Assembly: GCA_030704615.1 (NCBI GenBank)
Contig: CM060732.1
Coordinates: forward strand, 57,765,053-57,829,052
Direction of reading: 5' to 3'
Length of the DNA: 64,000 bases
DNA from: Takakia lepidozioides
Taxonomy: Eukaryota; Streptophyta; Takakiopsida; Takakiales; Takakiaceae
The notes below the pieces were generated by a model. That model was given only the letters and a program-made list of their open reading frames with translations. It had not been told where the DNA came from and made no database searches. The translations under genes were made by a program, and so were the position numbers. Positions 23,727 to 33,923 of the stretch are shown here, in pieces (positions within the stretch are counted from its first letter, which is position 1; the number at the start of each line of letters is the position of its first letter).

Positions 23727-23979
23727 GCTTTCTTGTGCCGCTTACTTGTTTGTAGTAATATTCATTACCTGTGTGGCCTCCATGTAATGAGGCTGGTGGG
23801 GTGGGTGGTGGGGCCAAGCACCAAATTATCATAGGCATGAATTACTTCCCTGCAGGTATTTCAATGATCTCCGCTATGAAGGTGATTGCAAAAATAAGCT
23901 GAATTACCTCCAGAGGAGTAACCTCCACGGGGAGAAATTTTTAAATTTTATGTCAACCCTTTTATGATAGGTGTCACGA

Positions 23980-24254
23980 CATGTTCACTGACAATTAGCT
24001 TCAGTGAAGAACATTGGAAGCCCTTTATGATAACAGATTTTAAGATGCAATTCATGCCTGAAGAAGCTGAAAGTTCTTTACCCGAGTGTGCAACCTTATT
24101 CCTCGTGTCCTCCCTAAATATAGCACGCAGGCCCACTGAAAAATAGAAACACGAACAGGTACATATTATCAGTTATAAGTTATATATTCCATTTCTAATC
24201 ACGCTTGGGTTGGCCATTGTGACTAACCCCCCTGTCTAATTGTCAGTGAACATG
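23980..24254. repeat. Segment bounded by a 19-bp perfect inverted repeat
   Basis: CATGTTCACTGACAATTAG (23,980-23,998) is repeated in exact inverted form at 24,236-24,254. The 275-bp unit starts where C1/C2 homology stops. Inside it, about 24,180-24,225 matches C1 flank 17,965-18,007 in reverse orientation. It could be a small terminal-inverted-repeat element or an inversion mediated by the repeat. No coding capacity for a transposase. Confidence 0.6.
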
Positions 24255-24385
24255 TATTTATAATAACAATTGTTTCGAAGACCAGTGTCGTATCTTCAAG
24301 CACAGTGGATGGAATAATGCTAGTTGTTGTCAAAGCCCACCAAGTAAATTAAATGTAAGGACCCGGGATGACATCAATTGATAGA

Positions 24386-24434
24386 TAGCCCAATGGTTAA
24401 AGGGCATAATATAACTCGTGGTTGTGAGTTCATA
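24386..24434 (+). repeat. Possible tRNA-derived SINE head
   Basis: TAGCCCAATGGTTA resembles a polymerase III A box and GTGAGTTCATAC, about 35 bp later, resembles a degenerate B box. The spacing is close to that of a tRNA gene, but no cloverleaf closes. A weak call, possibly the head of a SINE. Confidence 0.2.
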
Positions 24435-25713
24435 CATGTGCTGGACGTCTGGATGTCATATAAAGGTCATAAGATTGAACGCCTCAATATGCAGATATGG
24501 TGCTAGCTAACTGCTGAAGAAATGAAATGAATTGGTACTTAATTTATAACGTCCACGGAAAGCTCAAAGATAAAATGGAAAGTTTGAAGAAGAAAAGAAG
24601 GAAAAAGTTTGAAGATGAAGAAAATGAAGAACTTTAGAAGGTTCAAAGAGTTTGATTGTGTCCGCAAGAGGCCCAAGTGACATGCATGCATGAAACAGAA
24701 AGTAACCAAATCTAGACAGTCCATGGACAAAGTAGTCCTTCTATGTTGATTGCTTACTTGCTAAGATATTCTTCTCTTTTGAATGCCGCACCAGAATAAC
24801 GTTTTCACTTGTAATTCAGTGGCTGATAGATACTAGACAATTAAGTAGATTTCGGTATGAGTTTGGAAATGACATCTTTCAATCCTAGTTCAGCTGTTTT
24901 GTGATCAGAACATCAAGTCAAACTAAGCATTTGAGCCGGAGTATTTCCCAATCCAACATCTGCAAGCCACTTAAGCTCTTATCCAGCCCCCTTATTCTGC
25001 AAGACTGGACTACATTTAACCTGCTTTGTTAATGAAAAAATACTACAATGGTCCAGCACAGTGTACCTCATTGCAGCAAGAGAAGCCTTCCTCATATGAC
25101 AACAGAACACACTAGCATTGTAGACCTCCATGCTCAATGTTGAACTTTGGCCTTGAAATTCTCGGGGATGTGATAGGTTTGAGAAAATCAGGGGGGATGT
25201 TGCATGTGGTCTGAAGTCAATATTGTACAAGCAGTATGTGGCTTTGTTGCGATGAAGGGGCCCTGTCCTCTCTGCACAAAGTTGAAGGCAGTCTGTGTAC
25301 TAAATCCCTTCAACCATCTTGCACTTGTCAAGTAGCAGCTTATGCAGACGAGGGAAGGGCTCGCTTTTCATGGAGTAAACACCCTCGTTTATAGAGTCAT
25401 TCAATAGTCACTCGACTGTTTGATATAGGCCATGTCCATTGCAGGTCATGACTACTGGGGAGGTTAAATTTGCATTGCAAGTGTTATACTAGAACAGCAT
25501 GAACCTATTTTGGCCCTAAAGAGCAGTCTGTCTCTAGAGGGAAGAGCCAAGAGATAAGAGTCTTTCGAGATCAATGTAGCCAATGACTTCATTTTGCAAT
25601 CCATGATGCAGAGAAGTCGGTAAGTTGCCGTTCTAACCATTCTTTGGCTTATATTGGTGGTTGAGAAGATAGATATATAATTGTTTGAAGTGACGTGACA
25701 TGTGCAAGCTTAC
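24435..25713. other. Unassigned; possible intron of the dynein gene
   Basis: The dynein exon ends in a good donor, so this stretch would be intron if the gene is intact. I searched the minus strand for the expected continuation (Q-A-N-x-W-I) and did not see it. Confidence 0.35.
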
Positions 25714-25887
25714 CTGTGGGTCAATCATGAGAGGCCAGCGGGTGCTACGAGTTACTAGAACCCCATTTTCTGTGCAAAATGCATCAGCAAGAAGGCCTTG
25801 CAGGTTCCATTCTCTCACATCCCCAGCATCGGATAAGAATGACACAAATGTGAAATTTGCTGAAGATGCAATTTCTAGTTTTTGGGC
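25714..25887 (-). CDS. Dynein heavy chain, single internal exon
   Basis: A 58-codon exon, phase 0 at both ends, with acceptor tcgtgggttgcag| and donor CCACAG|gtaagc. It reads FVSFLSDAGDVREWNLQGL then ADAFCTENGVLVTRSTRWPL and MIDPQ. This is the AAA5-region signature of dynein heavy chains, where families read L.DP..IR.WNI.GLP.D.FSTENGI(I/V)...RRWPLMIDPQ. Dynein heavy chains are the motor subunits of axonemes; in land plants they persist only in lineages with flagellate sperm. The frame and both splice sites are clean. No neighbouring exon was found within about 1 kb on either side, so the gene either has very long introns or this is an isolated copied exon. Substitutions at usually constant spots (DAGDV for DPVEI, FCTEN for FSTEN) hint at relaxed constraint. 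Confidence 0.75.
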
Positions 25888-27149
25888 CTGCAACCCACGA
25901 CATGCACAAAGGTAAGAAGGGTTAGGTCACACCAGATGTGAACCTGACTTGTTCATGTGGACCTGAACCTGTTCAGATATGATCCAATGTGGGACTTAAT
26001 GGTCTTCAACTCCTGTCGGATTGTCATATATGCATGTAGGTAGTGATTTAGTGAGAAAATGAGCTCGTGTGGAGCCCCAGGAATTGAGGGGCATTCACAG
26101 ACAATCATACTAAATACTTCACAGTGTGCCCATGGAGAGGAATTAAACCCCAACAGCTCCTGACAGGTAATGCTCACAGGATAATTGTCTTGTGCCAACA
26201 TTGGATGCACAACCATAAAGGAGCAAGACCTCAGTATCCTCAAGGACACCACTCTAATCTCTCTTCTCCCGCACAGTACCCCAAGTCATTCAGGTCGAAA
26301 ATGTACAGGGTTTGCAAGGCCACATACGAGGTGTTTGAGGATTTTGCAAGTTTGGTGCTGAGGACAAAAGTTCCTGTCAAATGATTATTCGATAAGTTTA
26401 TGCATGAAAATAAGAAACACATGTCAAGTTATTTTACCACTAGTGTGAAACTAGCTAGGAAATAACTAGCTTTTACATATTGACATTTGGGATTGGCCCA
26501 AGTGTCAATCCAGGGATCAAGGCAGATTTAGGCCCTGGAGTGGTTATTTTCACGACAAGCGCGGGAGGCTCATCTTTCTCGTGTTGAGCCTCACCGCGCC
26601 TAACTATGGCACCGTAGTGTGGATTCCCCATGGTGTGGGGTGCACTTGGCTTAACTTGTATTTGAGTGATGAGGTTATATATGCATGAGTTTATGCTTCA
26701 GCTTTATGAGCTCGCATGAGCTCGTGCTTGTATTCTTCATTTTTATCACTCGAGAAAGATGAGCTCGTATCTGTGAGTGTCAGATACGAGTTAGTTGTAG
26801 CACTTGTGGTTTTGCTTGAGAATGAGAGAAACCGGGTTGTTATGCAAAGAGCACCGTGGAGCTCTTGATTGTTAGAAGTGGAGGCGATGTGGGTTACGAG
26901 GTGGTAGACCTTGGCATTCGATCTTCAGCTTCAGAGATGAAAGCACCATGCTACAGGTAATTCCAGAGCACCTTGATGGTTTCAGATTGTGTACATGCAT
27001 GAGCAAGCACGATTGGGAAGATGACCAGTCAAGAGCAGGTTAGAGTGGCTTGGTGGCAAAGCTAAGAATTGGACTTGGGAATGCGAGCTTTCATTGTGTG
27101 AAGGATTGCAAGACCAAGCGAAAGGGTTGATTTGGCTTTAGGCAAATCA
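25888..27149. other. Unassigned DNA
   Basis: No coding match I would defend. One minus-strand stretch at about 26,260-26,330 faintly resembles another dynein motif (see rejected items). From about 26,530 the composition changes to G-rich sequence that continues into the repeats below. Confidence 0.35.
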
Positions 27150-27960
27150 GTGCACTTTGTGGAGTATGTTGAGATTGGGTTTCAATCTCGAGCTTCAACA
27201 TTGAGAGGGCTCTTGTCATGGCAAGAGCAGGGCTGGAACAAGAGCTAAGAGGTGCGGCAAGGCCATGGAATGTGCACCTAGGGTTTCAGAGCTTGGAAGA
27301 AGAGCTCTTGCACCACAAGATGAGTGTCTTGTGGCTGGAATGTAAGCCTTAGGGTTTCAGGAGCTTGGCAAAGGCTGTGGAGTGATTAGTCTTGTCTTAG
27401 AGAGCATCAAGGAGCCAATGAGCCAAGATATGGGGCTGATACCTCTTGTGTGAAGGGGTTGCATGTGTGGAGCATGTATTCAGCTCATTGAAGCTTCCAT
27501 CTTCAAGCTTGGAGGGCAAGCAAGGAAGAGGGAAGGGCTGACTTCCCTTATGTGAGGGCAATGCATGTGTGGAGCATGCTTTCAGCCTGTTGAAGGCTTG
27601 TACTTTCAGGTTTGGGAGTGCAAGAAAGGAATGAAGGGGCTGGTTTTCCTGTAGGGCATTTGTGGAACATGCTTTCAGCCCATTGAAGCTTGTATTTTCA
27701 GGTTTGTGGGTGCAAGAAATGAAGCAAATGAGCTAATTCTCTTATGGTGAGAGTGGGGCATATGTGGAGCATGCCTTCGGCCCATTGAGGATCTTGTTTT
27801 CAAGCTTTAGAGAGCTAGAACGGAAGGGCTAGGGCTGGTTTCCACTTGGGGTGAAATAAAAGCACTTGTAGGGCATATGTGAGTTGGGGTTTCAACTTCA
27901 AGCTTGAAGGGAGCACAACTCTTGAAGCAGCAGGTGCAGGGGCTGAATTAGGTGTGAAAG
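27150..27960 (+). repeat. Degenerate tandem repeat, about 100-bp units
   Basis: The phrase gcat(g/a/t)tgtgg(a)(g/a)(a)catg followed by ttcag.(c)cattgaagctt recurs at 27,461, 27,563, 27,656, 27,758 and 27,873 (spacings 102, 93, 102, 115). Units share a core such as tgtggagcatgctttcagcc. The array lies about 1.5 kb upstream of the gag start at 29,440 and might belong to the 5' LTR or leader of that element, but LTR ends were not found. Confidence 0.65.
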
Positions 27961-28289
27961 GCATGCTATGGTCAAGAAAAGCACGTGAATGAGTGCCTAC
28001 AAGGACTAGAAGTCAGCCATGTTTGGTTAGTCGCCATAGGGATCAATGGCGTTGTTTTGTGAGTTAAAAAGAAGCTTGTGCACTTAGTTTCGGTTGCAAA
28101 CATCTTTCTTTGGAATTAGAGCTATTATTGGTGGTGTGTGGGGGCCATAAAGAGCAAGAATACCTTGCTGATTTCCTCACAGCCGCCATAGCTCGGTGCA
28201 AAGAAGCCTAGAGTCCAAGAGACACAAACCCTAGCTTGGCGTGGCTAAACCCCTTGGAGAAATGGCTAAACTGCCATGAGTGGCCATGG

Positions 28290-28745
28290 ATGGGGCTGTG
28301 ACAGGCTGTGCCCTGTGGCCTGTGGGGCTGTGACAGGCTGTGATGGGCTGTGCCCTGTGGCTTGTGGGGCTGTGACGGGCTATGATAGGCTGTGGCCTTT
28401 GGGGCTGCGACCCATGTGACCTGTGTAGGGCTGTGACAGGCTGTGATCTGTGGCCTGTGGGGCTGTGACCGGCTGTGAGGGGCTGTGATAGGCTGTGACC
28501 TGTGGCCTGTGGGGCTGTGACGGACTGTGACAGGCTGTGACATGTGGCCTTTGGGGCTGTGAGGGGCTGTGACAGGCTGTGCCATGTGGCCTTTGGGGTT
28601 GTGATGGGCTGTGACAGGCTGTGGCCTGTGGGGCTGTGACCTTGTGACCTGTGTAGGGCTGTGACGGCTGTGATCAGTGATCTGTGTGGGCCTGTGCTGG
28701 TCTGTGGTGGCCCGTGTTGACCTGTCGACGGCCTGTGCTGATTCG
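28290..28745. repeat. GGCTGTGAC minisatellite
   Basis: The words ggctgtgacaggctgtg, tgtggcctgtggggctgtga and close variants are repeated throughout, with a higher-order unit near 60 bp. The minus strand is open in two frames and would read as S-Q-P-x-T-A-P repeats, which I take as a by-product of the repeat and not a protein. Confidence 0.85.
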
Positions 28746-29439
28746 TGGAGGCACTGGTGGACTGCCTAAGGACTGGCATATGGTCTTTAAGACCGAATTT
28801 TGAAGCTCGTGGAGGGCAGTTTGAGGAGTATCTTCATGATATTCCCATGGTCATGCAAGTGAGGGAAGAGAGGAGAGGAAGAGTGTTGGGATGAGGGCAT
28901 GTTGGGGTTAGGCATTGCTTTAGCTTCTCTTCCTCGTAGTTTTCCACCCTCTCATTAGGCCAAGACCTTTCCGTAGGTGAAGGCAAGAGTCAGTCCGGGT
29001 TTGGGTTGGGGTGTCCTTGCAGGAGCAACACCGTGGAGTTGTTTTTGGTGTGGGGAAGTTGTCGTTCTAATTTCTTGTGTTTGGATCCCCTCCATACTTG
29101 TATGCTTGACTGTGCACCATGTTAGTTTTGTGTGGGCGCTTGTTTTTATAGGTGATTGGTCCGGATTTGATCATCGGCCAGTCCTAGAGCATGTTGTCGA
29201 TGGTGAGGCTGGGGTGAGGACCAGTCAGACCATCATTGTTTCTCCTGTGGTGAGGTTGGAGGTGATGACCAGCCAACCGTAGGAGTGCTTACGGTGGATG
29301 CAGGTGCAAGGTGTAGGCTATGTTAGGAACCCAGTATTCCAAATCATAAGCCGCAACAGGTTCTCTACCCGGTTACCTTGTGGAGAGGGGGTTAGGGACA
29401 TGTTCATGACCGGTTGAGTGACAGTTTGTCAACACGGAG
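28746..29439. other. Leader sequence before gag, unassigned
   Basis: No coding match. It directly precedes the gag frame and probably contains the untranslated leader of the retroelement. I looked for a tRNA primer-binding site and found no clear one. The phrase gttaggaacccagtattccaaa-type sequence at about 29,320 might be near an element end. Confidence 0.3.
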
Positions 29440-30495
29440 GTGCCACTAGTTGCTGGGGAGAGTGCCAGTTCGAGCATTAGCGATACTAGTGGGTACACGA
29501 GACGAGGTGTGCGGTTTAGGCCACCTTCACCTCCTGTGTCTTCTACGGAAGGTTCTGATTCAGATTGTCAATCAGGAGGACTCACACTGGCGGTGCAAGT
29601 TGTTTCCTTGTCATTGTTGTGGGACACAATGGAGGAGATGTATGGAGCTACCAAGGGGCCACGAAGGTACTCTGGGGCGGTGGGCACCATCGAGTTGGAT
29701 GATTTTATCCAAGAGTTTGATAGTTGGTGTGATTTGCAGCAAATGCACAATCCACAACTATTTATGTCTTTCATGGCATGGAAGGGGCTGTTTCAGCACC
29801 TTGAGGGGCCGCCTATGGATGATTACCATGAGTTCAGGTGGGGGCATGAGGTTGAGATCGAGGAATGGAGGATGTACTGGTCACCCGACTATGTTTCCAT
29901 CACTAGGGGCACTAGAGCCACGAGGGCAGTGGCTACACCTGCCGCTGCACCGACAGCTTCAGCAAGCAGCAGTGGGACTAGTGGGACTGGTGGTACCGTA
30001 GCTACGATGTCCACCCAAGCCACTACCGCACCAGCACCAGTACTCGTGCCTGCCTTCAACCCTGTTGTGGAGTTCTTCGAAGAGTTGAGAGGGAACTATC
30101 AAGGGGTGAGGACAGAGAAGTTGCGGAACTTGCAAGAGTTCCAACGGAAGCCTACTGAGAGCTTGAGGGAGGCTTTCACTCGCATGAGGCGCTTGATAAA
30201 TGTAACCCAAGGGGTTACGGAAGCTCAGGCAGTCCAATTCTGGTATGGGATATTGGACAAGGAGCTGAGGAGAAGGGTGCGAGATGCAACTCTCCTACAA
30301 GCGGCCCAACCCACCTTAGCAAATGCGTTTTTGCTGGTAGAGCGGATAGAGCTCAACATGGTGGAGGAACGAGTGGTCATGGTGGGATTTGCTAAGGAGA
30401 CACCACAGGGTAGTGGTGCTCCTAGCCAACCACTACCTCAACATGCTCAAAGCAATAAGGGGGCTCAGGTGAAGCTCAGGGAAGGACAGAGATGA
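29440..30495 (+). pseudogene. Retroelement gag (351 codons)
   Basis: An uninterrupted frame with a capsid-type domain: IELDDFIQEFDSWCDLQQM and AWKGLFQHLEGPPMDDYHEF in the first half, and LRNLQEFQRKPTESLREAF then RMRRLINVTQGVTEAQAVQF in the second, separated by an A/T/S-rich linker. The helices and the 'F...LxQ-x-x-x-E-S-L-x-E-A-F-x-R-(M/L)-(R/H)-L' pattern are those of retrotransposon gag capsids. The frame ends in TGA at 30,493. A second TGA follows 33 bp later in the same frame, and both could be CGA (Arg) altered by C-to-T change. I count it as part of a broken element. Confidence 0.8.
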
Positions 30496-30540
30496 CCTCA
30501 GATGCAGAGGTCTCTCCCTTCATTTGGAGGCCAATGACGG

Positions 30541-30795
30541 GCGGAGGTGGTGTGTTGGACATGTGGAGGACCCCATGTCAAGAAGGATTGCCCAGAGGGA
30601 GGCAAAGGGCCGGCACATGCACAACCTGCACAGTTGCAGTGTGGGCATTGTGGCAAGCACGGGCATGGAGAGGCCCAATATTATGGTTTGCATCCTGAGT
30701 TGCGCCCAGGCCAGTTCCAAGGGAACAATGGTGGACGGGGGCGAGGTGGAGCAGCCCAGAGAGGACGAGGTGGCCAGGCACGAGGTGCAGGCTAA
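30541..30795 (+). pseudogene. Nucleocapsid with two zinc knuckles
   Basis: In the gag frame beyond its stops comes VCWTCGGPHVKKDC (CX2CX4HX4C, complete) and then CGHCGKHGHGEAQYY, where the last Cys of the second knuckle is Tyr (TGT to TAT). A glycine/arginine-rich tail (NNGGRGRGGAAQRGRGGQ) follows, as in nucleic-acid-binding gag tails. The frame stops at 30,793. Confidence 0.8.
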
Positions 30796-31401
30796 GGGCA
30801 AGCTCAACATGGCCAAGGATGCGGAGGTCAGGGTATTGACCAAGGCATGGCTAGAGCAGAGGCTCACTGCCATGGCTACAGCTCAGGTGGTACTGGCTCC
30901 AAGGCCGGATGGTCCACCTCTTGCTCATGAGGGAGGAGATATGGGAGGCATGGGATTCATGTGCGGGGCAACACTACCACTAGTGCAAGTGGAGTCGGCG
31001 GCGGCAGTGACCCGAGGAGTAGCACGGGTTCCTGAGCCACGAGGTGCAGAGGTGGAGTTGGATCCACAACGTGGGGAGGCAAGCCGTCAGGCTAGGCTTC
31101 CTCAGTCATTCATATTGGCGGAGACAATGTCGACGCCATCCATGGCACCTAGTTCGCGCCCGACTGTTATTGAGGCAGAGGTTATTATGCCATTGGGGAG
31201 AGCCACACGGGCAGCACCACTAACTAGTGTTGCCAAGGCTACAGCAGCTAGTGTGCTGCTGGGGGCGGCCACATCTGTGTGCCAGGCTCCATTGTTCTCA
31301 GCTACCATGATTGCGACGCCGGGGGTAAGACCAGCTGAGGTATTCAGGCTCGAGCTACACTCTATGAAAGTGGGGAGGTTACTTCATCTTCTGCGGAGAT
31401 A
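30796..31401 (+). pseudogene. Linker between nucleocapsid and protease
   Basis: In the gag frame this stretch is Q/G/S-rich and has at least nine stops. The next frame is open across most of it (from 30,524 to 31,402) and reads as an A/V/P-rich peptide without a known domain. Which frame was originally used cannot be told from this copy alone. Confidence 0.4.
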
Positions 31402-32157
31402 GTGGGAGGTGTAGTGCCAGAGGGATCCTCGGATTTGAGGGTCAAGACTGCCACGACGGCGCCATGGCAAGCTGCAGCTGCCAAGTTGATGGAACTGTCA
31501 GCTAGGCCAGCCATTGAGCGCACCATGGTGACACCTGGAGTTGTCATGTTAGACAACCAGGATGACATGTTCTGTTTGAGTGGACCGGTAGGCAAGAGGT
31601 ACCGGCCACTGCGGGTCTTGTTGGATTTGGGGGCTCAACCATTGATGCTGGGCAGAGCTGCTATTGCAGACTTGGGCCTCACGGAGGCGGATATGGAGCC
31701 TTGTCCTTTCTAGATACAGACATCTCTGGGAAGATCAGAGCAAGCTCGGGGCATGACACGGCGTGAATTGGCTATCAGACTACGTCCGGATCACCCTACA
31801 GATGGCTCAGTGATGCGAGCCAAGGCCATTGTGACAGACGCGGTCTCGTACGATGTCCTAGTTGGTGGGGCAGTGTTGTACCCCATGGGCTTCACCCTAG
31901 ATTTTTGGGAGGAGTCAGCTTCCTACAGGCCTGGATGGCAGTCAGGGGAGGGCCGGCATGTGCAGCTCCCTATGACGTTCATAGGAGGAGTTGCGGTTGC
32001 CCAGCGGGGCAAGATGCCAACACTAGCAGCATTCACAGCTGCAGTGACTTGGCCTGAAGAGTTGCTAGAGGGCAACACTCATTCAGAGGATGACACACCT
32101 CCAGGAGAGCAGGATGATATGTATGGTATGGTGGAGTTGCCTGCCATGGTTGCTTAG
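31402..32157 (+). pseudogene. Retroelement aspartic protease, inactive
   Basis: The frame reads YRPLRVLLDLGAQPLMLGRA, a retropepsin active-site strand with D-L-G where D-S/T-G is required. TAG at 31,711 follows LTEADMEPCPF. The same frame goes on with TRRELAIRLRPDHP, VSYDVLVGGAVLYPMGFTLD (the second half of retropepsins: 'DVLLG...L') and ends at TAG 32,155. The loss of the active-site Ser/Thr means no protease activity from this copy. The frame leads straight into the methyltransferase. Confidence 0.65.
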
Positions 32158-33060
32158 ACTCCATTGTGGGGCACGAACAAAGATTTGCAGCGGGTGGCTG
32201 ATCGACGACTGCAACAAGCCTGGGTAGAGGCTTTTGTACCATTAGGAGAGGAGGAGAGTGTGGGGATTGCACTAGGACCACCTCAGTTGTGTCCATTGGA
32301 CACCACATCTATTGTGTGGCAGTATCCGGATGAAGGCATTTGCCTTCTGGACTTGTTTGGCGGGATCAACACCAGATTGGCTGCTGTGCTACAGGTAGGT
32401 GTAGGAGTTCGGCGTTACCCGTATGTGGAGAGGGATGAGACTGCACGACGTGTTTCACTTCGCCATGTTGCTCAGTTGGTGCAGCAATACCCTGAGTTGT
32501 TGCCGGTGTCTGCAGTTCGTGGATATCAGCAGGCTTTGCCAGCAGACATTTCGTTGCTGGGGGCGCAGGATTTGGAGCGGGTTGGCTCCATTGATCTGGT
32601 AGTGGCAGGTTGGTCCTGCCAAGGGCATTCATCAGCCAGACATGGCAATGGATTGCGAGACTCAAGGTCGGGTCTGTTTTGGGAGATGGTGCGGGTTTTG
32701 AGCCACTTGCAGTTTCATCAAGCTGTATCTCCAGCATACATCTTGGAGAATGTGCCACTGATGGGCGATTCTCGGGCCAGGGTGATGGCCAGTGTGCATT
32801 AAGTCCGGTCGTGGCTTGGGTCAGCAGTGTTGCTAGATGTAGTTGCAGTGGGGTCACGGGCTCATCGTCCACGGCTATGGTGGACTAACTTGATGCCACC
32901 CGTGCTGCTCAAGAGTGCATTGAATGGGGTGCAGCGGCCAGCACACCTCACAGTGGATAGCATTTTGGACACAGGGAGGCAGTCTCAACGTGTGAGACAC
33001 AATGACTGTTCGCCTTTGGCAGTGGTCAACAGGGTGGGTCAACCACGAGGGATGCTAATC
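32158..33060 (+). pseudogene. Cytosine-5 DNA methyltransferase domain in the retroelement (truncated)
   Basis: The domain transfers a methyl group from S-adenosylmethionine to C5 of cytosine. Counting from 32,164: motif I LLDLFGGINT (residues 61-70), an acidic residue after the second strand (YVERDE), motif IV GWSCQGHS with the catalytic Cys at residue 152 (32,617), and motif VI ENV at 195-197. TAA at 32,800 interrupts. In the same frame beyond it come SRAHRPRLWWTN (motif VIII, R-x-R-x-x-W-x-N) and VNRVGQPRG. Motifs IX and X and the end of the protein are missing, cut off near 33,058. Motif IV has Ser where Pro is nearly constant (PCQ), a one-base C-to-T change. The protein lacks any plant MET1/CMT/DRM accessory domain. 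I am confident of the C5-MTase fold, less so of the exact subfamily. This copy is dead. Confidence 0.8.
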
Positions 33061-33131
33061 CGTGAGCGGCTCACGTGAGCGGAAAGATTCGTGAGCGAGA
33101 AGATGCTCATCCGTGAGCGGAAAGATGCTAA
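33058..33131 (+). repeat. Short repeats of cgtgagcggaaagatgct
   Basis: Three to four imperfect copies of a roughly 20-bp unit (ccgtgagcggaaagatgct), including the small palindrome gtgagcggctcac, begin exactly where methyltransferase homology ends. Confidence 0.6.
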
Positions 33132-33254
33132 TGGTTGAGGATGATTGTCACCGCGCGGGCCTATAACCGTGGATGAGAAAACCCCGGGAGACCTGTATCT
33201 CGAGGGAAAAGATGCATACAACCAGGTAGTAGTTTGCAACTTTGTAGAAGAGAC

Positions 33255-33450
33255 ATTGTGCGCATGTAGATGAATGTTGGATGAATATTTGATGCATTCT
33301 GGATGAACTCTGGATGAACGTAACATTGAATTTGGATGAACGTTGGTACACCGATGGATGGATGAATGCATGAATGCATGGATGAATAATTGACAACAAG
33401 ATGGATGTCGAGTGCCTATATTGTGGATGCCTCAAATATGGATGAATGGA
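33255..33450 (+). repeat. GGATGAA-rich degenerate minisatellite
   Basis: The word tggatgaa(t/c) recurs about a dozen times at irregular 10-30 bp spacing, including gatggatggatgaatgcatg. No coding meaning. Confidence 0.7.
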
Positions 33451-33923
33451 GAAACAAGATGAAGGAAGTTATGAAGAGAAGAATAGGTCTAGAGGCACAC
33501 ACCGGATTCAAATCAAACAACTCGGTACTGGTTTATTGATAGATAGTTTGAAAAGAAATGGATCATTTCGAACAAGAAGATGCACTGCCAGAGGAGTTTG
33601 CATCCAAAACTGAAGCACAACTATCAATGAACACCCTAGCCCTGCTATCCACATTTCCCCTCCGGTTGCAAAGCAGAGGAGGGGGAGATGTCTGGAGAGC
33701 AAATGCTTTGGCTGCAGCCTCCACATAACATGGCAATTCAAGAAGGGGGGGCAGACTAGGATAGAAATCCGGGTTCGAAAATAAAGGGAGGAACCTTGGC
33801 GATCTTAGGCTCCTGCAAAAACATCCCAAAGTTTCATGAGCATCCCCCATTCTCACATGACAGTGGAGGCCCAACTAAAGAAGCAAAAGCTGACAAAGAA
33901 GAACGTAAAAAAATGGTGTAGAC
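33451..33923. other. Unassigned, 3' flank of methyltransferase-like pseudogene
   Basis: Lies downstream (minus strand) of the pseudogene's last exon and may be its 3' UTR. No protein match. Confidence 0.3.

Larger units (their letters stand above)
18381..23972. repeat. Segmental duplication copy C2
   Basis: Collinear with C3 from gatctattgaaactgcatgc (18,397 and 37,793) through the LEA-like gene, and with C1 from about 19,060. It contains a LINE at 19,137-21,206. Relative to C3 it lacks about 560 bp (38,429-38,985 of C3), with a direct join at aaaatggacagttttacgac. Homology to C1 ends abruptly at 23,972, after gataggtgt. Confidence 0.8.
29440..33060 (+). mobile_element. Broken gypsy-type retroelement carrying a cytosine-5 methyltransferase
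   Basis: One frame (frame 1 of the plus strand) can be followed from gag through zinc knuckles and protease to a DNA cytosine methyltransferase, with stops at 30,493, about 30,529, 30,793, several in the linker, 31,711, 32,155 and 32,800. No reverse transcriptase, RNase H or integrase follows: the sequence changes to short repeats after about 33,058, inside the methyltransferase. So the element is 3'-truncated. Order and frame continuity say the methyltransferase belonged to the polyprotein or sat directly behind protease. Cytosine methyltransferases captured by retrotransposons have been reported, to my knowledge, in dinoflagellates and a charophyte alga. Confidence 0.75.

Noticed and set aside
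26250-26422. Minus-strand text YIFDLNDLG, faintly like the dynein F-N-L-R-D-L motif
   Set aside because: That motif belongs about 1000 residues before the exon at 25,714, but lies only 350 bp away here, and the surrounding residues do not match.
28208-28779. Two long minus-strand frames (125 and 182 codons) reading as S-Q-P-x-T-A-P repeats
   Set aside because: They arise from a GGCTGTGAC minisatellite whose units lack stops on that strand. No ATG context, splice sites or non-repeat domain supports a protein.
30524-31402. 292-codon plus-strand frame overlapping the nucleocapsid
   Set aside because: Its first part is out of frame with the clear zinc knuckles and its second part has no domain. 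It may be a frame-shadow of the broken polyprotein.
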